Source: Deltaproteobacteria bacterium
GTDB lineage: Bacteria > Desulfobacterota > Syntrophobacteria > Syntrophobacterales > Syntrophobacteraceae
Reading direction: 5' to 3'
NCBI GenBank assembly: GCA_021780695.1
Contig: JAJXYD010000026.1
Location: forward strand, 43,006-107,005
Length of the DNA: 64,000 nucleotides
Below the pieces are notes generated by a model. It saw only the letters and a program-made list of their open reading frames with translations. It did no database searches and had not been told where the DNA came from. The position numbers were made by a program, and so were the translations under genes. Within the stretch, counting starts at the first letter, position 1. Every line of letters starts with the position of its first letter. Shown piece after piece: positions 35,955 to 48,738 of this stretch.

Positions 35955-37300
35955 TATTTCTTGCCGGAGGGTGATTTAGACGTTTCCGCGCTGTTTTGAC
36001 CGCCAAGGGCGCAAGAAGCCGCTTGACTGGTTTTTGCGAATTCGTCCGCCATCTTTTCGGGAATCGCCCTTACAGGTGCAAACTCGGAAGTATCGATATT
36101 TAGGGGCTTTCCGTTTTTCAGGAATTGAAATTCAAAGTAGGCTTTTCCGGTCTCATCGCTTGCAGCCGAACCCAGGTACATCGCTTTTCGCACCGAAGTT
36201 CCCCGCCTTAGTCCCGGTCTGCACGCCGAAAGGTTCCCATACCAGCTCGCATATCCCCCTCTATGCCGGATCTGCAGGGAAAACCTTCGATCGGAAGACT
36301 TGTGAACTGCCGTAACCACTCCGTCTCCGATCGCGCACACCCGAGCCCCAGCTGGGACTATATACATGACTTCAAAACGCGGTCGGGAAATCTTCAAAAT
36401 GGAACTGCTCTTTGCATTGGAAAAAATTCCGGGATCCAGTGGGGTTTTCAAAAACTGCCGCTCCACCGAGTCCCCTTTGGGAGTAAAATAATCCCACGCG
36501 CCGTCGGCATCGAATCCAACAGCCCAATTGGTTTTCCCCGCTGCGTTAATTTGGGCGCCAAGCAAAAGATAGAGATTCTGCCTGCTCGATTGGACAAGAA
36601 ATTTCTGGTAAAAAACGGAAAAAGAATCCTCGGGCTTTAAATCGCAGCCGACATCGACGGTATAGGAAAAAATCCGGGCAACTTTTGGAATAAGTTTTTC
36701 AGGAAGCCCGCAGGCCATGCAGGAATTATAAAAACTCTTGGACCAGCTACAGTGGGCGACAACACCGTTTGAGCTGGTCGCCCACCCCCAGCCCGAGGAA
36801 CTTTTCAGAAGAGAGTACGCTCCCCCGGCCGAGCGAAGATAAAAAAGCTTTATCGGCCGGCCGGCCGGGCGCTGAAAAAACACGACCAGTTCATCGTTAT
36901 CGGCCATTAGTCCGAAGGGAGCGGCCAGGAAGGCTTTGCGCAGACCTTGGTTTGGTCCGGTGATTTTAAGCCGGTTAAAAATAGTATCGAGACTATCCGA
37001 ACAATGAAGGGTTACATGGCGCACTATAATGGGATCGGCCACAACCGGGCAGGAAACCACCGCCCGCTGCCCGGGGCCTTTATGGTCAAGAACGGCAAGT
37101 TTGTTTTCTAAAAAGCTCTTAAGCCGGGGCGAATAAGACTCAGGCCCTCGAAACCGTTGATACGTCGCAAAGCCTGCCGCCGCGATAAGCAACACAATCA
37201 AAACATGGCGTCCGCGCAAACGCCTTTTGACGGGCGCTGCATAATAGGAGCCAAGGGGATGGCTTTCCCTATCCGAATTTTTCTTCGGTTCCAACGGCAT
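35954..37300 (-). CDS. M23-like protein with degenerate active site
   Basis: The 448-residue protein has one N-terminal membrane helix (~residues 31-48) and a C-terminal LytM/M23 fold (~300-400). The expected metal ligands are largely lost: the first H-x3-D region reads SRPRFEVMYIV, and the usual HLS of the H-x-H motif is NLS (WYGNLS), although IRHRGGY is kept. It is therefore probably not a peptidase but an envelope scaffold or an activator of an amidase. It is translationally coupled to priA. Confidence 0.8.
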   Translation of the reverse strand: MPLEPKKNSDRESHPLGSYYAAPVKRRLRGRHVLIVLLIAAAGFATYQRFRGPESYSPRLKSFLENKLAVLDHKGPGQRAVVSCPVVADPIIVRHVTLHCSDSLDTIFNRLKITGPNQGLRKAFLAAPFGLMADNDELVVFFQRPAGRPIKLFYLRSAGGAYSLLKSSSGWGWATSSNGVVAHCSWSKSFYNSCMACGLPEKLIPKVARIFSYTVDVGCDLKPEDSFSVFYQKFLVQSSRQNLYLLLGAQINAAGKTNWAVGFDADGAWDYFTPKGDSVERQFLKTPLDPGIFSNAKSSSILKISRPRFEVMYIVPAGARVCAIGDGVVTAVHKSSDRRFSLQIRHRGGYASWYGNLSACRPGLRRGTSVRKAMYLGSAASDETGKAYFEFQFLKNGKPLNIDTSEFAPVRAIPEKMADEFAKTSQAASCALGGQNSAETSKSPSGKK

Positions 37301-37581
37301 GGAAAAACTCTCGGATTGTGAGGTTTAGCGATTAGTTGCCCGGATACTATTCTTAATTGGCCACTATTTCAATTTTTTTTGTCATAATCGCACAAGTTGC
37401 TTAAATAGGCTCCAGGGAGGCGAAGTGATTCCTTTAAAAATTTTTTCCACTCAATATCCGTCCGGTCAATCTTTAGCACACCTTCGTGTATCAAACAGGC
37501 TGGAAATTACATCAAAAGGGCAGTAAAATAAAAACTTGTCCGATTTTTGTATAATTTTCCACGGAAAGCACGGTCTTCCCT

Positions 37582-38313
37582 ATGGCTGCCGACAATTGCC
37601 CATGCGTTATAGAACCGCGAAAGGGTAGACTCGAAAAATGCTTGCCCGATAACGCCCTCCTGGTATTTAGTCCGGAGGATCTGGCATCGTTGTCGGCCTG
37701 TTTGCCCCAACCGCCCGTTCGCACGCGCAAACTCTATCTGACCGACATCTATACCGCTCTTGCGGGCTCGGCCCCTTTGGCAATTGCAGGCCCGATGCTT
37801 GGCGCCCCCCAAACTATTCTCGTCCTGGAAAAGATGATAGCCCTTGGCGCCGGAAGGTTCATCGCCGTCGGTTGGTGCGGCTCTCTTTGCGGCCATGTAA
37901 AAATCGGCGATATAGTTTTGCCTGTGGGCGCCCTATCCGAGGAGGGAACTTCCAGCCATTATCCGGGAGTCGAATGCTCCCCTTCCAACCAACTGCTTGA
38001 ACGGCTAAGACCTATACTCCAAGCGACCGGCAAGACCATTCACGAGGGCATGGTCTGGACCACCGACGCTCCCTTCCGGGAAACCTGCGCCAAGGTTAAA
38101 TCCTTCCAGGCTCAAAATATTTTATCTGTGGATATGGAAACCTCCGCTCTATTTTCCGTTGCCCGTTTTCGAGGAGTGGAACTTGGGGTTGTGCTCGTTG
38201 TCTCCGACGATCTTTCAAGCCTTAAATGGGTCCATGGATTTAGAGACCCGGACTTTAAGCTATCTCGGCAGGAAGTTTTACAATCCGTATTGACACTATT
38301 TTCCGGAAAATGA
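37582..38313 (+). CDS. Nucleoside phosphorylase family protein
   Basis: The 243-residue PNP_UDP_1 family protein has AVGWCGSL and KIGDIVLPVGALSEEGTSSHY in the phosphate/sugar region, and VDMETSALFSVA, the family's nucleoside-binding glutamate motif. It splits a nucleoside with phosphate, so it acts in nucleoside salvage. Uridine phosphorylase-like or purine specificity cannot be decided. It is 3 bases upstream of ligA and probably cotranscribed. Confidence 0.85.
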   Translation: MAADNCPCVIEPRKGRLEKCLPDNALLVFSPEDLASLSACLPQPPVRTRKLYLTDIYTALAGSAPLAIAGPMLGAPQTILVLEKMIALGAGRFIAVGWCGSLCGHVKIGDIVLPVGALSEEGTSSHYPGVECSPSNQLLERLRPILQATGKTIHEGMVWTTDAPFRETCAKVKSFQAQNILSVDMETSALFSVARFRGVELGVVLVVSDDLSSLKWVHGFRDPDFKLSRQEVLQSVLTLFSGK

Positions 38314-40371
<2,058 letters not shown>

Positions 40372-40400
40372 CGGCTACTCACCGCACAAACGGAGCCTCG

Positions 40401-40679
40401 ATGGAAAAAAGAAGAGTTCATGTCTATATTAGCGGAAGAGTCCAGGGCGTCTATTACCGGGCTTATGCCCGGGACGCGGGCCGTTTGATAGGGGTGCGCG
40501 GCTGGGTTCGAAACGTGCCCGACGGCAGGGTTGAAGCTGTTTTTGAAGGAGATGCCCGCAAGGTCGAACAAATGATCGAGTGGTGCCGCAACGGAAGTCC
40601 CCTAAGCAGGGTGGAAGCCCTCGATATAGAGCATGAAATCTACACGGGCGAATTTATATCATTTTCGATAGCACATTGA
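40401..40679 (+). CDS. Acylphosphatase
   Basis: The 92-residue protein has the acylphosphatase signature GRVQGVYYR (catalytic arginine) and GWVRNVPDGRVEAVFEG with the catalytic asparagine. It hydrolyses acyl-phosphates such as carbamoyl or acetyl phosphate. It lies 29 bases after ligA in the same direction. Confidence 0.93.
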   Translation: MEKRRVHVYISGRVQGVYYRAYARDAGRLIGVRGWVRNVPDGRVEAVFEGDARKVEQMIEWCRNGSPLSRVEALDIEHEIYTGEFISFSIAH

Positions 40680-40693
40680 GAGGAGAATAAGCG

Positions 40694-41032
40694 GTGAACC
40701 AGCTCCACGAGTTCCTGACGCGGATTTTACAATTCATGGCCTCACACGACACCGAAACCATCGCCAGGCAACTCGCCAACCTCGACATGTCCATGATTGC
40801 AACGAATATCTATACTTGGGTTATTGGAGTTCCGCTGGTAATTTACCTTCTCTGGACAAAAAAATTCAAAATTATAATAGCTTTTGTTTCCTTTTGCCTC
40901 TTTTTAGTCCTTCTCCAACACACCATTATCAATGCGGGCAATAAAGTGGATTTAAAAAATGTGTTGTCCTTTATTGCAGGGACAACGGCCCTGATCGGAT
41001 TGAACCTCTATTTATTTTTGATCAGGCAGTGA
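40694..41032 (+). CDS. Small membrane protein of unknown function
   Basis: The 112-residue protein has three hydrophobic helices (about residues 38-54, 58-76, 88-108) after a soluble N-terminal stretch. I do not recognise the family. GTG 40694 has a GAGGAG site upstream and lies 14 bases after acylphosphatase, so it closes the ligA run. Confidence 0.7.
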   Translation: MNQLHEFLTRILQFMASHDTETIARQLANLDMSMIATNIYTWVIGVPLVIYLLWTKKFKIIIAFVSFCLFLVLLQHTIINAGNKVDLKNVLSFIAGTTALIGLNLYLFLIRQ

Positions 41033-41073
41033 CCTTAAAACCGGACACCGCCTGGGCAAAAAACCCTTTGGAA

Positions 41074-41382
41074 CTATTTGGACCTCATCCTTACTTCGGC
41101 GGCCTCTACGCCGTTTACTCTTTCCTTTAGTTCCTTGCCGACTTTAAAAAAAGGCAGCTTTTTTGACTCCACTTCGATCAAATGGCCTGTTTTTGGATTT
41201 CTGCCTTTATAGCCGTCGTAGTCTTTCACCTTAAAACTGCCAAATCCTCGGATTTCCAGGCGATCCGAACGTACAAGGGCCTCTTCCATGCTCTGAAATG
41301 TTACATTCACTGCGATTTCAGCAGCTTTCAGAGTGATTCCTTCAGCCTTGGCCAATGCCTCGATCAACTCACTTTTGGTCAT
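41074..41382 (-). CDS. HU/IHF-family DNA-binding protein
   Basis: The 102-residue protein has the HU fold with [11 protein letters not shown], the dimer core [10 protein letters not shown] and the DNA-arm motif GRNPKTG. It bends DNA and shapes the nucleoid. HU versus IHF-beta cannot be fixed. Its start overlaps the serS stop by 4 bases, so the two are cotranscribed. Confidence 0.93.
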   Translation of the reverse strand: MTKSELIEALAKAEGITLKAAEIAVNVTFQSMEEALVRSDRLEIRGFGSFKVKDYDGYKGRNPKTGHLIEVESKKLPFFKVGKELKERVNGVEAAEVRMRSK

Positions 41383-42665
41383 GACGCTACTCCTCGTTGG
41401 ATCACCTTCAGGTTTCCCATATAGGGACGCAAAACTTCCGGAATTACCACGCTGCCGTCTTTTTGCTGAAAATTCTCAAGTATCGCTACCAAGGTTCTTC
41501 CCACCGCAAGCCCGGAACCATTGAGCGTGTGGACTAGCTGAGTGCGGTTTCGCCCCTTTGGACGGTATCTGATATTTGCCCGCCTGGCCTGAAAATCTTC
41601 AAAATTACTGCAAGACGATATTTCCCGGTAAGTGTTCTGTCCCGGAAGCCACACTTCGATATCGTATGTCTTGGCCGATGAGAACCCCATGTCCCCGGTA
41701 CACAGTAAAACGACCCGGTAATGGATTCCCAGTTCCTGCAAGATAGCCTCGGCGTTGCCCAGAAGCCCTTCCAACTGCTCGTAGGAATCTTCGGGCCTGG
41801 TAAACTTCACCAATTCCACCTTCTGGAACTGGTGCTGGCGAATCAGGCCGCGAGTGTCTTTGCCGTGAGACCCCGCTTCGGAGCGAAAACAAGGAGTGTA
41901 GGCCGTATAATTTAGCGGCAGTACGGATTCATCGAGTATCTCGTCGCTGTGAATATTGGTAACAGGAACCTCTGCGGTTGGTATGAGCCAATAATCCCAT
42001 CCTTCGAGCTTAAATAAATCCTCTTTAAACTTGGGAAGCTGACCGGTGCCTCGCATACTCGCACTGTTGACCATAAAGGGCGGCAGCACCTCGGTATACC
42101 CATGGCGCCTCGTATGCGTATCGAGCATAAAGCAATACAAGGCGCGTTCCAACGCCGAACCTGCGCCCCAATAGAGGGTGAACCTTGCCCCCGCGATTTT
42201 TGCGCCCCGTTCGAAATCCAGAATTCCAAGCTCTTCACCAATTTCCCAATGAGGCTTGGGTTGAAAATCATAAACAGGCTTTTCCCCCCATGTCCGGATT
42301 TGCGGATTGTCCTTTTCGCTGCTCCCAACGGGCACCGACTCGTGAGGGACATTGGGGATCGCCAGAAGAAAATCCATGAATTCTTGCTCGACCTGGCCAA
42401 GACGCAAATCAATGGACTTGATCTCTTGGCCCAGAACCTTCATTTCCTCAACCAGACCGGCTGCGTCCTTTTTTTCCTTCTTTAGACGCGAAATCTCCTC
42501 GGAAGCCACATTGCGGCGGTGCTTTTTTTCTTCCACATCCACTAGCAGAAGCCGCCTGGTTTCATCGAGCTTTAAAAGAGGTTCGAGATCCAGGCTGGAT
42601 TGACGGTTTTTAAGCATCCGACGCACCAGTTCCATATTGTCTCGAACAAATTTGACATCCAGCAT
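41379..42665 (-). CDS. serS: Seryl-tRNA synthetase
   Basis: The 428-residue class II synthetase has the N-terminal coiled-coil tRNA-binding arm ([10 protein letters not shown], then a heptad-rich stretch ~30-110), motif 2 ([16 protein letters not shown]) and motif 3 ([17 protein letters not shown]). ATG 42665 is the usual SerRS start; 17 further in-frame codons upstream are not family-like. Confidence 0.96.
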   Translation of the reverse strand: MLDVKFVRDNMELVRRMLKNRQSSLDLEPLLKLDETRRLLLVDVEEKKHRRNVASEEISRLKKEKKDAAGLVEEMKVLGQEIKSIDLRLGQVEQEFMDFLLAIPNVPHESVPVGSSEKDNPQIRTWGEKPVYDFQPKPHWEIGEELGILDFERGAKIAGARFTLYWGAGSALERALYCFMLDTHTRRHGYTEVLPPFMVNSASMRGTGQLPKFKEDLFKLEGWDYWLIPTAEVPVTNIHSDEILDESVLPLNYTAYTPCFRSEAGSHGKDTRGLIRQHQFQKVELVKFTRPEDSYEQLEGLLGNAEAILQELGIHYRVVLLCTGDMGFSSAKTYDIEVWLPGQNTYREISSCSNFEDFQARRANIRYRPKGRNRTQLVHTLNGSGLAVGRTLVAILENFQQKDGSVVIPEVLRPYMGNLKVIQRGVAS

Positions 42666-42796
42666 AATTTTGGCCTCAGCGTAACGATTTGCCCAATTTC
42701 CCAGCTCTAAAAACACTCGCCCTTTTATCTTTGAAACGGTTTTTTGTCAATTCTTTTCGTTACTTCAGTAAGTTGGATCAGGATCGCGAAGCGGTG

Positions 42797-43573
42797 CTAG
42801 TTAAATTGAGAACTGACAACCTTTACGCTGTAGTTGGTGAGCGTGCTTATCTCCGGAAGGCCGTGAAAGACCAGTACAAAAGGCACGACACCCGATGGGG
42901 GAATCCGCACGTCCTTGAGATTCTGGCCTTCCCGGTGCAACATTTTATCCTGAATCTCGGAGAACTTGAGATGAATGATATCGTTGCGGGTTAGAGGATT
43001 GCCGGCATAACAGCTCTGAGTAAGTACCGCGGTGTCCTTTCTGTTGAACAATTGCCCCTGAATCATGACAAAACTGACCGGCTTGGTCGATTTATTACTT
43101 ACTTCCCCCTCGATAACGAGCACCTCTCCCGCACTCATGCTTTCGAGATAATAGGCTTTCATTTTATCTGAAATAGCAACAATGGGCTTTTGCGCCTCAA
43201 CCGAAACCGTTTTAACCGACAGGACCTTCGAGCGACCACCGAATTCAAAAATAAGGGCTGCTACCAAAATGAGCGCAACAGTAATAATTGAAGGAACGAC
43301 AAACTTCTTCATCCAAGAGCGCTCTTGGATGCTCCCAATCGACGGCTGAGCCTCACTGCTGTCTCTATGGTCAGGAGCATCGGCATCGGGCATATAGCTA
43401 TTTTCTTCATCCGATATTTCAATATGAATAAGGTCGTCTTCGTCAGGCTGATCGACTGTGAATATCTCATGGCATTTAGAACATCTCACTTTATTACGGG
43501 TCTTGTTGAGTCTGTCCGAATCCAGCCTGAATTTTGTTCCGCAAGATCTGCACGTAATAACTATTGTCGCCAT
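42797..43573 (-). CDS. MJ0042 zinc-ribbon/DUF3426 membrane protein
   Basis: The 258-residue protein opens with an MJ0042 zinc ribbon (ITCRSCGTKF ... VRCSKCHEIF), then an acidic linker, one membrane helix (~residues 88-110) and a DUF3426-like domain outside (~125-258). The function of this deltaproteobacterial type is not established; a membrane-bound regulatory or assembly role is possible. It lies 24 bases downstream of hpt. Confidence 0.85.
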   Translation of the reverse strand: MATIVITCRSCGTKFRLDSDRLNKTRNKVRCSKCHEIFTVDQPDEDDLIHIEISDEENSYMPDADAPDHRDSSEAQPSIGSIQERSWMKKFVVPSIITVALILVAALIFEFGGRSKVLSVKTVSVEAQKPIVAISDKMKAYYLESMSAGEVLVIEGEVSNKSTKPVSFVMIQGQLFNRKDTAVLTQSCYAGNPLTRNDIIHLKFSEIQDKMLHREGQNLKDVRIPPSGVVPFVLVFHGLPEISTLTNYSVKVVSSQFN

Positions 43574-43597
43574 TTATCATCCTTCGGCAAAGGGTAT

Positions 43598-44146
43598 TTA
43601 GTCGGAGGCAGGAACCGGGTCGTTAAAACACACCTCATTTATTCCTGGCAGGTTTCTATAGTTTTCCGAAAAATCCAGCCCGTAGCCGACAAGAAAACCT
43701 CTTTCCACCGTCAGCCCAACGTAATCGGCACTAATTTCTACTTCTCGGCGCTCGCGCTTGTCCACCAGGGCGCAAATTTTAACCGACTCCGCGCCAAGGT
43801 TTGATATATGATTGAGCAACCACTTAAGAGTCAAGCCTGAATCAATTATGTCCTCGACTACCAACACGTCACAACCCTGCAAAGCAAGCTCGACGTCTTT
43901 GGTTATCCTTACCTTTCCACTCGTCTCTGTTTTGTCTCCGTAGCTGGAAAGACGCACAAAATCCACCTTCACCGGAAACTCTATACGCCTCACAAGATCG
44001 GCCATGAAGATAAATGCGCCGTTTAAAACCCCTACCAATACAAGATTTTTGCCTTCATAATCACGGTTTATCCGCCCGGCCAGCGCATCGACGCACCGCT
44101 TGAGCTCCTCGGGTGAAACTCGTTCTAAAAGCCGATACCCAGCCAT
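43598..44146 (-). CDS. hpt: Hypoxanthine phosphoribosyltransferase
   Basis: The 182-residue type I phosphoribosyltransferase carries the PRPP loop VVEDIIDSGLTL, the early LVGVLNGAFIF segment and the base-binding DFVRLSSYGD. It salvages hypoxanthine/guanine to IMP/GMP. ATG 44146 has an AGGAGCGG site 6 bases upstream; the longer frame lacks this. Confidence 0.93.
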   Translation of the reverse strand: MAGYRLLERVSPEELKRCVDALAGRINRDYEGKNLVLVGVLNGAFIFMADLVRRIEFPVKVDFVRLSSYGDKTETSGKVRITKDVELALQGCDVLVVEDIIDSGLTLKWLLNHISNLGAESVKICALVDKRERREVEISADYVGLTVERGFLVGYGLDFSENYRNLPGINEVCFNDPVPASD

Positions 44147-44350
44147 AACAAACCGCTCCTTGATCAATCAGGCTTCCCATAGTTACCCATGGTTTTGCAT
44201 TCTACTGAAAACAATAACAAATTTCAATTCCAATTGATATTGATAAAAGAGTGGTGACCCAAGACCGCCATGGATGCGGAAAACTGTTTTCCCTTGCCTG
44301 GTTATTATGTTATTAAAAATTACAAATTTTTTTTGAAATGGAGGAAAGTG

Positions 44351-44569
44351 ATGCGTGAAAAAGTCGAACAGGCGCTTGCCAAAATAAGGCCTATGCTGGA
44401 AAGAGATGGCGGGAGCGTTGAATTGATAGATATCAACGGCACCGTTGTCAAGGTACGGCTTACCGGCGCCTGTCATGGGTGTCCTATGAGCCAGATGACT
44501 TTGAAATCGGGAGTCGAACGCATTATCAAACAGGAAGTCCCGGAAGTAACCGAGGTTGTAGCCGGCTAA
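44351..44569 (+). CDS. NifU C-terminal domain (Nfu) iron-sulfur scaffold
   Basis: The 72-residue protein is a stand-alone Nfu domain with RPMLERDGGSVEL and the cluster-binding C-x2-C in ACHGCPMSQ. It delivers Fe-S clusters to target proteins. ATG 44351 follows a GGAGGAAAG site; the open frame extends to 44270 but without family-like sequence. It is convergent with rlmH. Confidence 0.92.
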   Translation: MREKVEQALAKIRPMLERDGGSVELIDINGTVVKVRLTGACHGCPMSQMTLKSGVERIIKQEVPEVTEVVAG

Positions 44570-44598
44570 TCGGCGCCGGGGGGCCTTTTTCGTCCGGC

Positions 44599-45069
44599 CT
44601 ACCTGTTGTAAGGTTCGCCCTTGAGGATGGTAAATGCCCGGTAAAGTTGCTCTACGAGCATCAACCGGGCAAGATCGTGAGGAAAGGTCATCTTCGATAA
44701 GGATAAAACGTCTCTACCGCTTTCGATCACTTTGGCCGATAGGCCCACCGGTCCGCCCACAACGATCCACACATCGGAAACGGCTGAAAAAATAAGGCCT
44801 TCCACAAACTTTGAAAGACCTCCCGAGTCCAGTTGCCTTCCCCTCTGGTCCAGAATTATCAGATGCGAATCGGGTCCGGTAACTTTTAGGATGCGCTCGC
44901 CTTCACGGTCGCGAACGACCTGCACACCTACGCCCGTAGAGATCTTTTCGGCCTTCACATAATGAATTTGCAACTTGCAGTAGTGCACAAGCCTTTTAGC
45001 GTAGCGCTCGATTGCCGATTCGATGTCGCTAAAGGCCGTTTTCCCAACAAACACCAGATGGATGTGCAT
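44599..45069 (-). CDS. rlmH: 23S rRNA pseudouridine-1915 N3-methyltransferase RlmH
   Basis: The 156-residue SPOUT methyltransferase has LDQRGRQLDS, the knot region VVGGPVGL and the C-terminal tail ILKGEPYNR, which is characteristic of RlmH (YbeA). It methylates 23S rRNA at the pseudouridine of helix 69. It lies 18 bases after tlyA. Confidence 0.95.
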   Translation of the reverse strand: MHIHLVFVGKTAFSDIESAIERYAKRLVHYCKLQIHYVKAEKISTGVGVQVVRDREGERILKVTGPDSHLIILDQRGRQLDSGGLSKFVEGLIFSAVSDVWIVVGGPVGLSAKVIESGRDVLSLSKMTFPHDLARLMLVEQLYRAFTILKGEPYNR

Positions 45070-45087
45070 GAACTTTCCGCTTAACTT

Positions 45088-45831
45088 TCAGGGGGCGATC
45101 GCAGCCATGAGGAATTCACGATTTCCCTTGGGCCCCAGGATGGGGGAACCAATCGTGCCGAGGATTCTAAAGCCCAAGGCTGCGGCAAATTCGGCCACAC
45201 CTTCGCACACCTTCCCGTGCACCTCCGGGTCCCGGATGACTCCGGCTCCTTTGGAAACCTCCGCCCTGCCGGCTTCAAACTGGGGCTTTATGAGCGAAAT
45301 CAAAACGGCTCCGCTCTCCAAAAAATTCATTACCGCGGGCAAAACGAGCTTAAGGGAGATAAACGAAGCGTCAATAGTGGCAAGAGCTATGGACTCGGGT
45401 ACTAGGTCGGCGGCAAGATAGCGTATGTTTTTTCTCTCAAGGACCACAACCCTTGGATCGTTTCTAAGTTTTAAGGCCAGCTGCCCGTATCCGACATCGA
45501 CTGCATAGACTTTTCGCGCCCCGAAAGAGAGCAAGCAATCGGTGAACCCGCCCGTGGAAGCCCCGACGTCCATTGCCGTTTTGCCCGCAACCTCGATCGG
45601 AAAGGACCGTATGGCATGTTCGAGTTTGAGCCCTCCCCTGCTGACGTAAGGAATCGCCTCTTCGATAACCTGGATGTGCGAATCGCAAGGGACTCTGTGC
45701 CCGGCTTTGGCCGCAACCTTGCCCTCTACCAGGACCTTTGCCGCCATGATCAAAGACTGAGCCCTTTCGCGTGAAGGGGCCAAACCTTTGTCAAAAAGCA
45801 GCTTATCTAATCGCTCTAAGTACCTGGCCAT
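45088..45831 (-). CDS. tlyA: TlyA-family rRNA 2'-O-methyltransferase/hemolysin A
   Basis: The 247-residue protein has an N-terminal S4 RNA-binding domain ([18 protein letters not shown]) and an FtsJ-like methyltransferase domain ([19 protein letters not shown]-binding segment, given as [12 protein letters not shown]; catalytic lysine in LIKPQFEAG). In studied bacteria TlyA methylates rRNA cytidines. It overlaps the dxs end by 29 bases and is in the xse-ispA-dxs operon. Confidence 0.94.
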   Translation of the reverse strand: MARYLERLDKLLFDKGLAPSRERAQSLIMAAKVLVEGKVAAKAGHRVPCDSHIQVIEEAIPYVSRGGLKLEHAIRSFPIEVAGKTAMDVGASTGGFTDCLLSFGARKVYAVDVGYGQLALKLRNDPRVVVLERKNIRYLAADLVPESIALATIDASFISLKLVLPAVMNFLESGAVLISLIKPQFEAGRAEVSKGAGVIRDPEVHGKVCEGVAEFAAALGFRILGTIGSPILGPKGNREFLMAAIAP

Positions 45832-47740
45832 GGTTGTAATTTAGCAATCTGAGGGCTGCCCTTTCGATGGCGTCGCTATCGATCCCGCACAGGTTTCTGA
45901 GTATGTCCTGGTTTCCATGAGGAACAAAGAAATCACAGATCCCCAAACGCTTAAAAGCCTTCGGGAAAAAGGACTCTTCTTCAAACATCTCAAGTATTGC
46001 GCTCCCAAAACCTCCCTGGAGCATATTTTCTTCAACCGTTATAACGGCATCGGTCTTTTGGGCCCACGATAAAATAAGCTCCCGATCAAGAGGCTTTACA
46101 AACCGGGCGTTTATAACCGCCGCTTCAATCCCTTGGCCTTCCAGGCGCCGGGCGGCCTCCATGGCATTTTGCACCGTAGAGCCAATGCCAACCAGCAACA
46201 GGTCTTTACCGGGCCGCAAAAGCTCGCCCCGGCCAACCTCAAGGGCTCTCATTTCCGCCTCGAGCTCAACGCCCTGCCCTTCCCCCCGGGGATAGCGAAC
46301 GGCTGCCGGACCCTCCAACTCCACGGCCGTCTTCAACATATGCTGAAGCTCATTTTCATCTTTTGGCGCCATCAGCACCATATTGGGCATGGAGCGAAGA
46401 AACGAGAAATCGAAGACCCCGTGGTGCGTGGGTCCATCTTCACCGACTATCCCCCCTCGGTCCATGGCAAAAACAACGGGCAGGTTTTGCAGACACACAT
46501 CATGGAGCACCTGGTCATAGGCGCGCTGAAGAAAGGTCGAATAAACCGCTACAATCGGCTTAAATCCTTCCGTGGCCAGACCGGCGGCAAATGTAACCGC
46601 GTGCTGTTCGGCTATGCCCACATCGAAAAACCGGTCGGGGTGGGCTTCGGCAAACGAGTCGAGTCCCGTCCCCTGGGGCATCGCCGCCGTAATGCCTATC
46701 ACTTTGGAGTCAAGGTCTCCCAGCTTTTTCATCGCGGCCCCGAAGACCTTGGTGTAGGACACATGGGTCGCCTGTTCGACGCTCCGCCCCGAAGTAACGT
46801 CAAAAGCCCCTACGCCGTGAAATCTCGTGGGATCTTTTTCAGCCAGTTCGTAGCCCTTCCCCTTCTTTGTCAGTACGTGCACCAGGACAGGGCCCTCGAT
46901 ATTTCCGGCTATCTCGAATGTCTCTATCAACTTATCGATGCGGTGACCGTTTATGGGTCCGATATATTTAAATTCCAGAGCCTGAAAAAGCATTCCGGGA
47001 GTAAAAAAGCTTATCAGGGAATCGACGCTTCGCCTTAGCACCTGGAGAATATTGGGTCCCACCCCGGGGATGGAGTTAAGAAAGTCCTCCATTTCCCGTT
47101 TGAGGTAAGTAAGGGTTTTACCGGAAAGCTTGCGGCTCAAAAAAGAGGAAAGGGAACCGACATTGGGGGAAATCGACATTTCGTTGTCGTTAAGCACTAC
47201 TATGAGGTTTCTGGCAAGATCGCCCGCATTGTTTAACCCCTCGAAGGCCATTCCGGCCGTCATGCTCCCATCGCCTATCACGGCGATCGTTCGTGCCTGA
47301 CTCCCCTTCAGATGATTGGCCACCGAAATTCCCAGACCCGCCGAAATGCTCGTGCTCGAATGGCCGACCCCAAAGGCGTCATATTTGCTCTCCGAACGTT
47401 TGGGAAAGCCGCTCAATCCCCCGTACTGGCGAATCGTGTGAAAATCTTTCTGACGGCCTGTCAAAAGCTTGTGCGCATAGGCCTGATGACCCACATCCCA
47501 AATGATGCGGTCATGGGCGGCATCGAATACGTAGTGCAGAGCCATCGTCAGTTCGACTACGCCCAGGCTTGGGGCCAGGTGCCCGCCGGTTTCGGCCACC
47601 GTACCTATAATGCGCGCTCGGATTTCTTCGGCTAATTCTATGAGTTGCTGACTGGTAAGGTTCCTTAGCTGATCTGGTGTTTCAATACCGGAAAGGTGCC
47701 CGCTTGCGACAACCTTGTTTTTCAATTTAGCCCCTTTCAT
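45803..47740 (-). CDS. dxs: 1-deoxy-D-xylulose-5-phosphate synthase
   Basis: The 645-residue thiamine-diphosphate enzyme has [15 protein letters not shown] ([15 protein letters not shown]), the ThDP motif [18 protein letters not shown] in part, and the catalytic glutamate region [16 protein letters not shown]. It makes DXP from pyruvate and glyceraldehyde-3-phosphate, the first step of the MEP isoprenoid pathway. It lies 63 bases after ispA. Its product feeds the prenyl diphosphates needed for hopanoids and quinones. Confidence 0.96.
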   Translation of the reverse strand: MKGAKLKNKVVASGHLSGIETPDQLRNLTSQQLIELAEEIRARIIGTVAETGGHLAPSLGVVELTMALHYVFDAAHDRIIWDVGHQAYAHKLLTGRQKDFHTIRQYGGLSGFPKRSESKYDAFGVGHSSTSISAGLGISVANHLKGSQARTIAVIGDGSMTAGMAFEGLNNAGDLARNLIVVLNDNEMSISPNVGSLSSFLSRKLSGKTLTYLKREMEDFLNSIPGVGPNILQVLRRSVDSLISFFTPGMLFQALEFKYIGPINGHRIDKLIETFEIAGNIEGPVLVHVLTKKGKGYELAEKDPTRFHGVGAFDVTSGRSVEQATHVSYTKVFGAAMKKLGDLDSKVIGITAAMPQGTGLDSFAEAHPDRFFDVGIAEQHAVTFAAGLATEGFKPIVAVYSTFLQRAYDQVLHDVCLQNLPVVFAMDRGGIVGEDGPTHHGVFDFSFLRSMPNMVLMAPKDENELQHMLKTAVELEGPAAVRYPRGEGQGVELEAEMRALEVGRGELLRPGKDLLLVGIGSTVQNAMEAARRLEGQGIEAAVINARFVKPLDRELILSWAQKTDAVITVEENMLQGGFGSAILEMFEEESFFPKAFKRLGICDFFVPHGNQDILRNLCGIDSDAIERAALRLLNYNHGQVLRAIR

Positions 47741-47803
47741 TCTTGCCCGTCCAGGAGGTTTTCATGCAATTCAATGAGAAAATCCGAGATAAGTCAAGAA
47801 AAT

Positions 47804-48700
47804 TTATCCTCTTCGAACCAGGAGATAACGAGCAATGGCCCGTAGAGGTTCCGCAGCTTCACCAAAGCCCGATAGGGCTTCAAGCGAACTGTCCACATGC
47901 TCTTTAGCCGCGGCCCTGGACTCGATCACGCCAAGAAGTGCGGGGTAGGTCATCTTATTTTTAGCCGCATCCGATCCGGGGGTCTTTCCCATAAGCGTCG
48001 AATCCCCCTCGACATCGAGCAGGTCGTCGGTTATCTGGAAGGCCAGTCCCATATGATGGCCGTAAGCCCTTAAGGCTTTGATCCGTTCCCGGTCCGCTCC
48101 CCCAAGGATGGCCCCTATCTCCAGGGAAGCCGAAAGCAAGGCCCCCGTCTTATGAATATGCATATACTCCACGGTAGCAAGGCTAACCTTCTGGTTTTCG
48201 CATTCGAGGTCGATTACCTGGCCTCCGATCATGCCCCTGTAGCCCGAAGCCTTGACTGCTACCCGGATCACCTCAAGCACCCTGTCGGGATTTATCCCCG
48301 CCCCCACACAAGAGGCAAAGGACTCGAAAGCCTCCGTTAAAAGAGCGTCCCCCGCAAGAATGGCAACCGATTCCCCGAAGACCTTGTGATTGGTGAGAAC
48401 CCCGCGCCTGTAGTCGTCATTATCCATGGCCGGCAAATCATCGTGGATAAGCGAATAGGTATGAATCATCTCCAGAGCGCAGGCCGCGGGCATGACAGGC
48501 CATAGATCGCCCCCCACTACTTCGGCCGCTGCAAGGCACAGTATGGGCCGTAGCCTTTTGCCACCCGCGAAAAGACTGTACCGGGCCGCTTCGACAACCC
48601 TTTTTTCAAGTCCGGATGCAGTCGGGAAAACCTTCTCCAGCGCTTCTTCCACTATTTGCTTTCGCCGGCTCAAATAGCCTTTCAGATCGAATTCATCCAT
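47804..48700 (-). CDS. ispA: Polyprenyl (farnesyl/geranylgeranyl) diphosphate synthase
   Basis: The 298-residue prenyltransferase has the first aspartate-rich motif in LIHDDLPAMDNDDYRRG and the second in ITDDLLDVEGD. It condenses IPP with allylic diphosphates; C15 versus C20 product length is not certain. ATG 48700 is used, as the longer frame begins with TTG. It follows xseB after 136 bases that contain two small inverted repeats. Confidence 0.93.
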   Translation of the reverse strand: MDEFDLKGYLSRRKQIVEEALEKVFPTASGLEKRVVEAARYSLFAGGKRLRPILCLAAAEVVGGDLWPVMPAACALEMIHTYSLIHDDLPAMDNDDYRRGVLTNHKVFGESVAILAGDALLTEAFESFASCVGAGINPDRVLEVIRVAVKASGYRGMIGGQVIDLECENQKVSLATVEYMHIHKTGALLSASLEIGAILGGADRERIKALRAYGHHMGLAFQITDDLLDVEGDSTLMGKTPGSDAAKNKMTYPALLGVIESRAAAKEHVDSSLEALSGFGEAAEPLRAIARYLLVRRG

Positions 48701-48738
48701 AAACGCTCGCAAGGTAAGAATTATCCATAAAATTTAGA

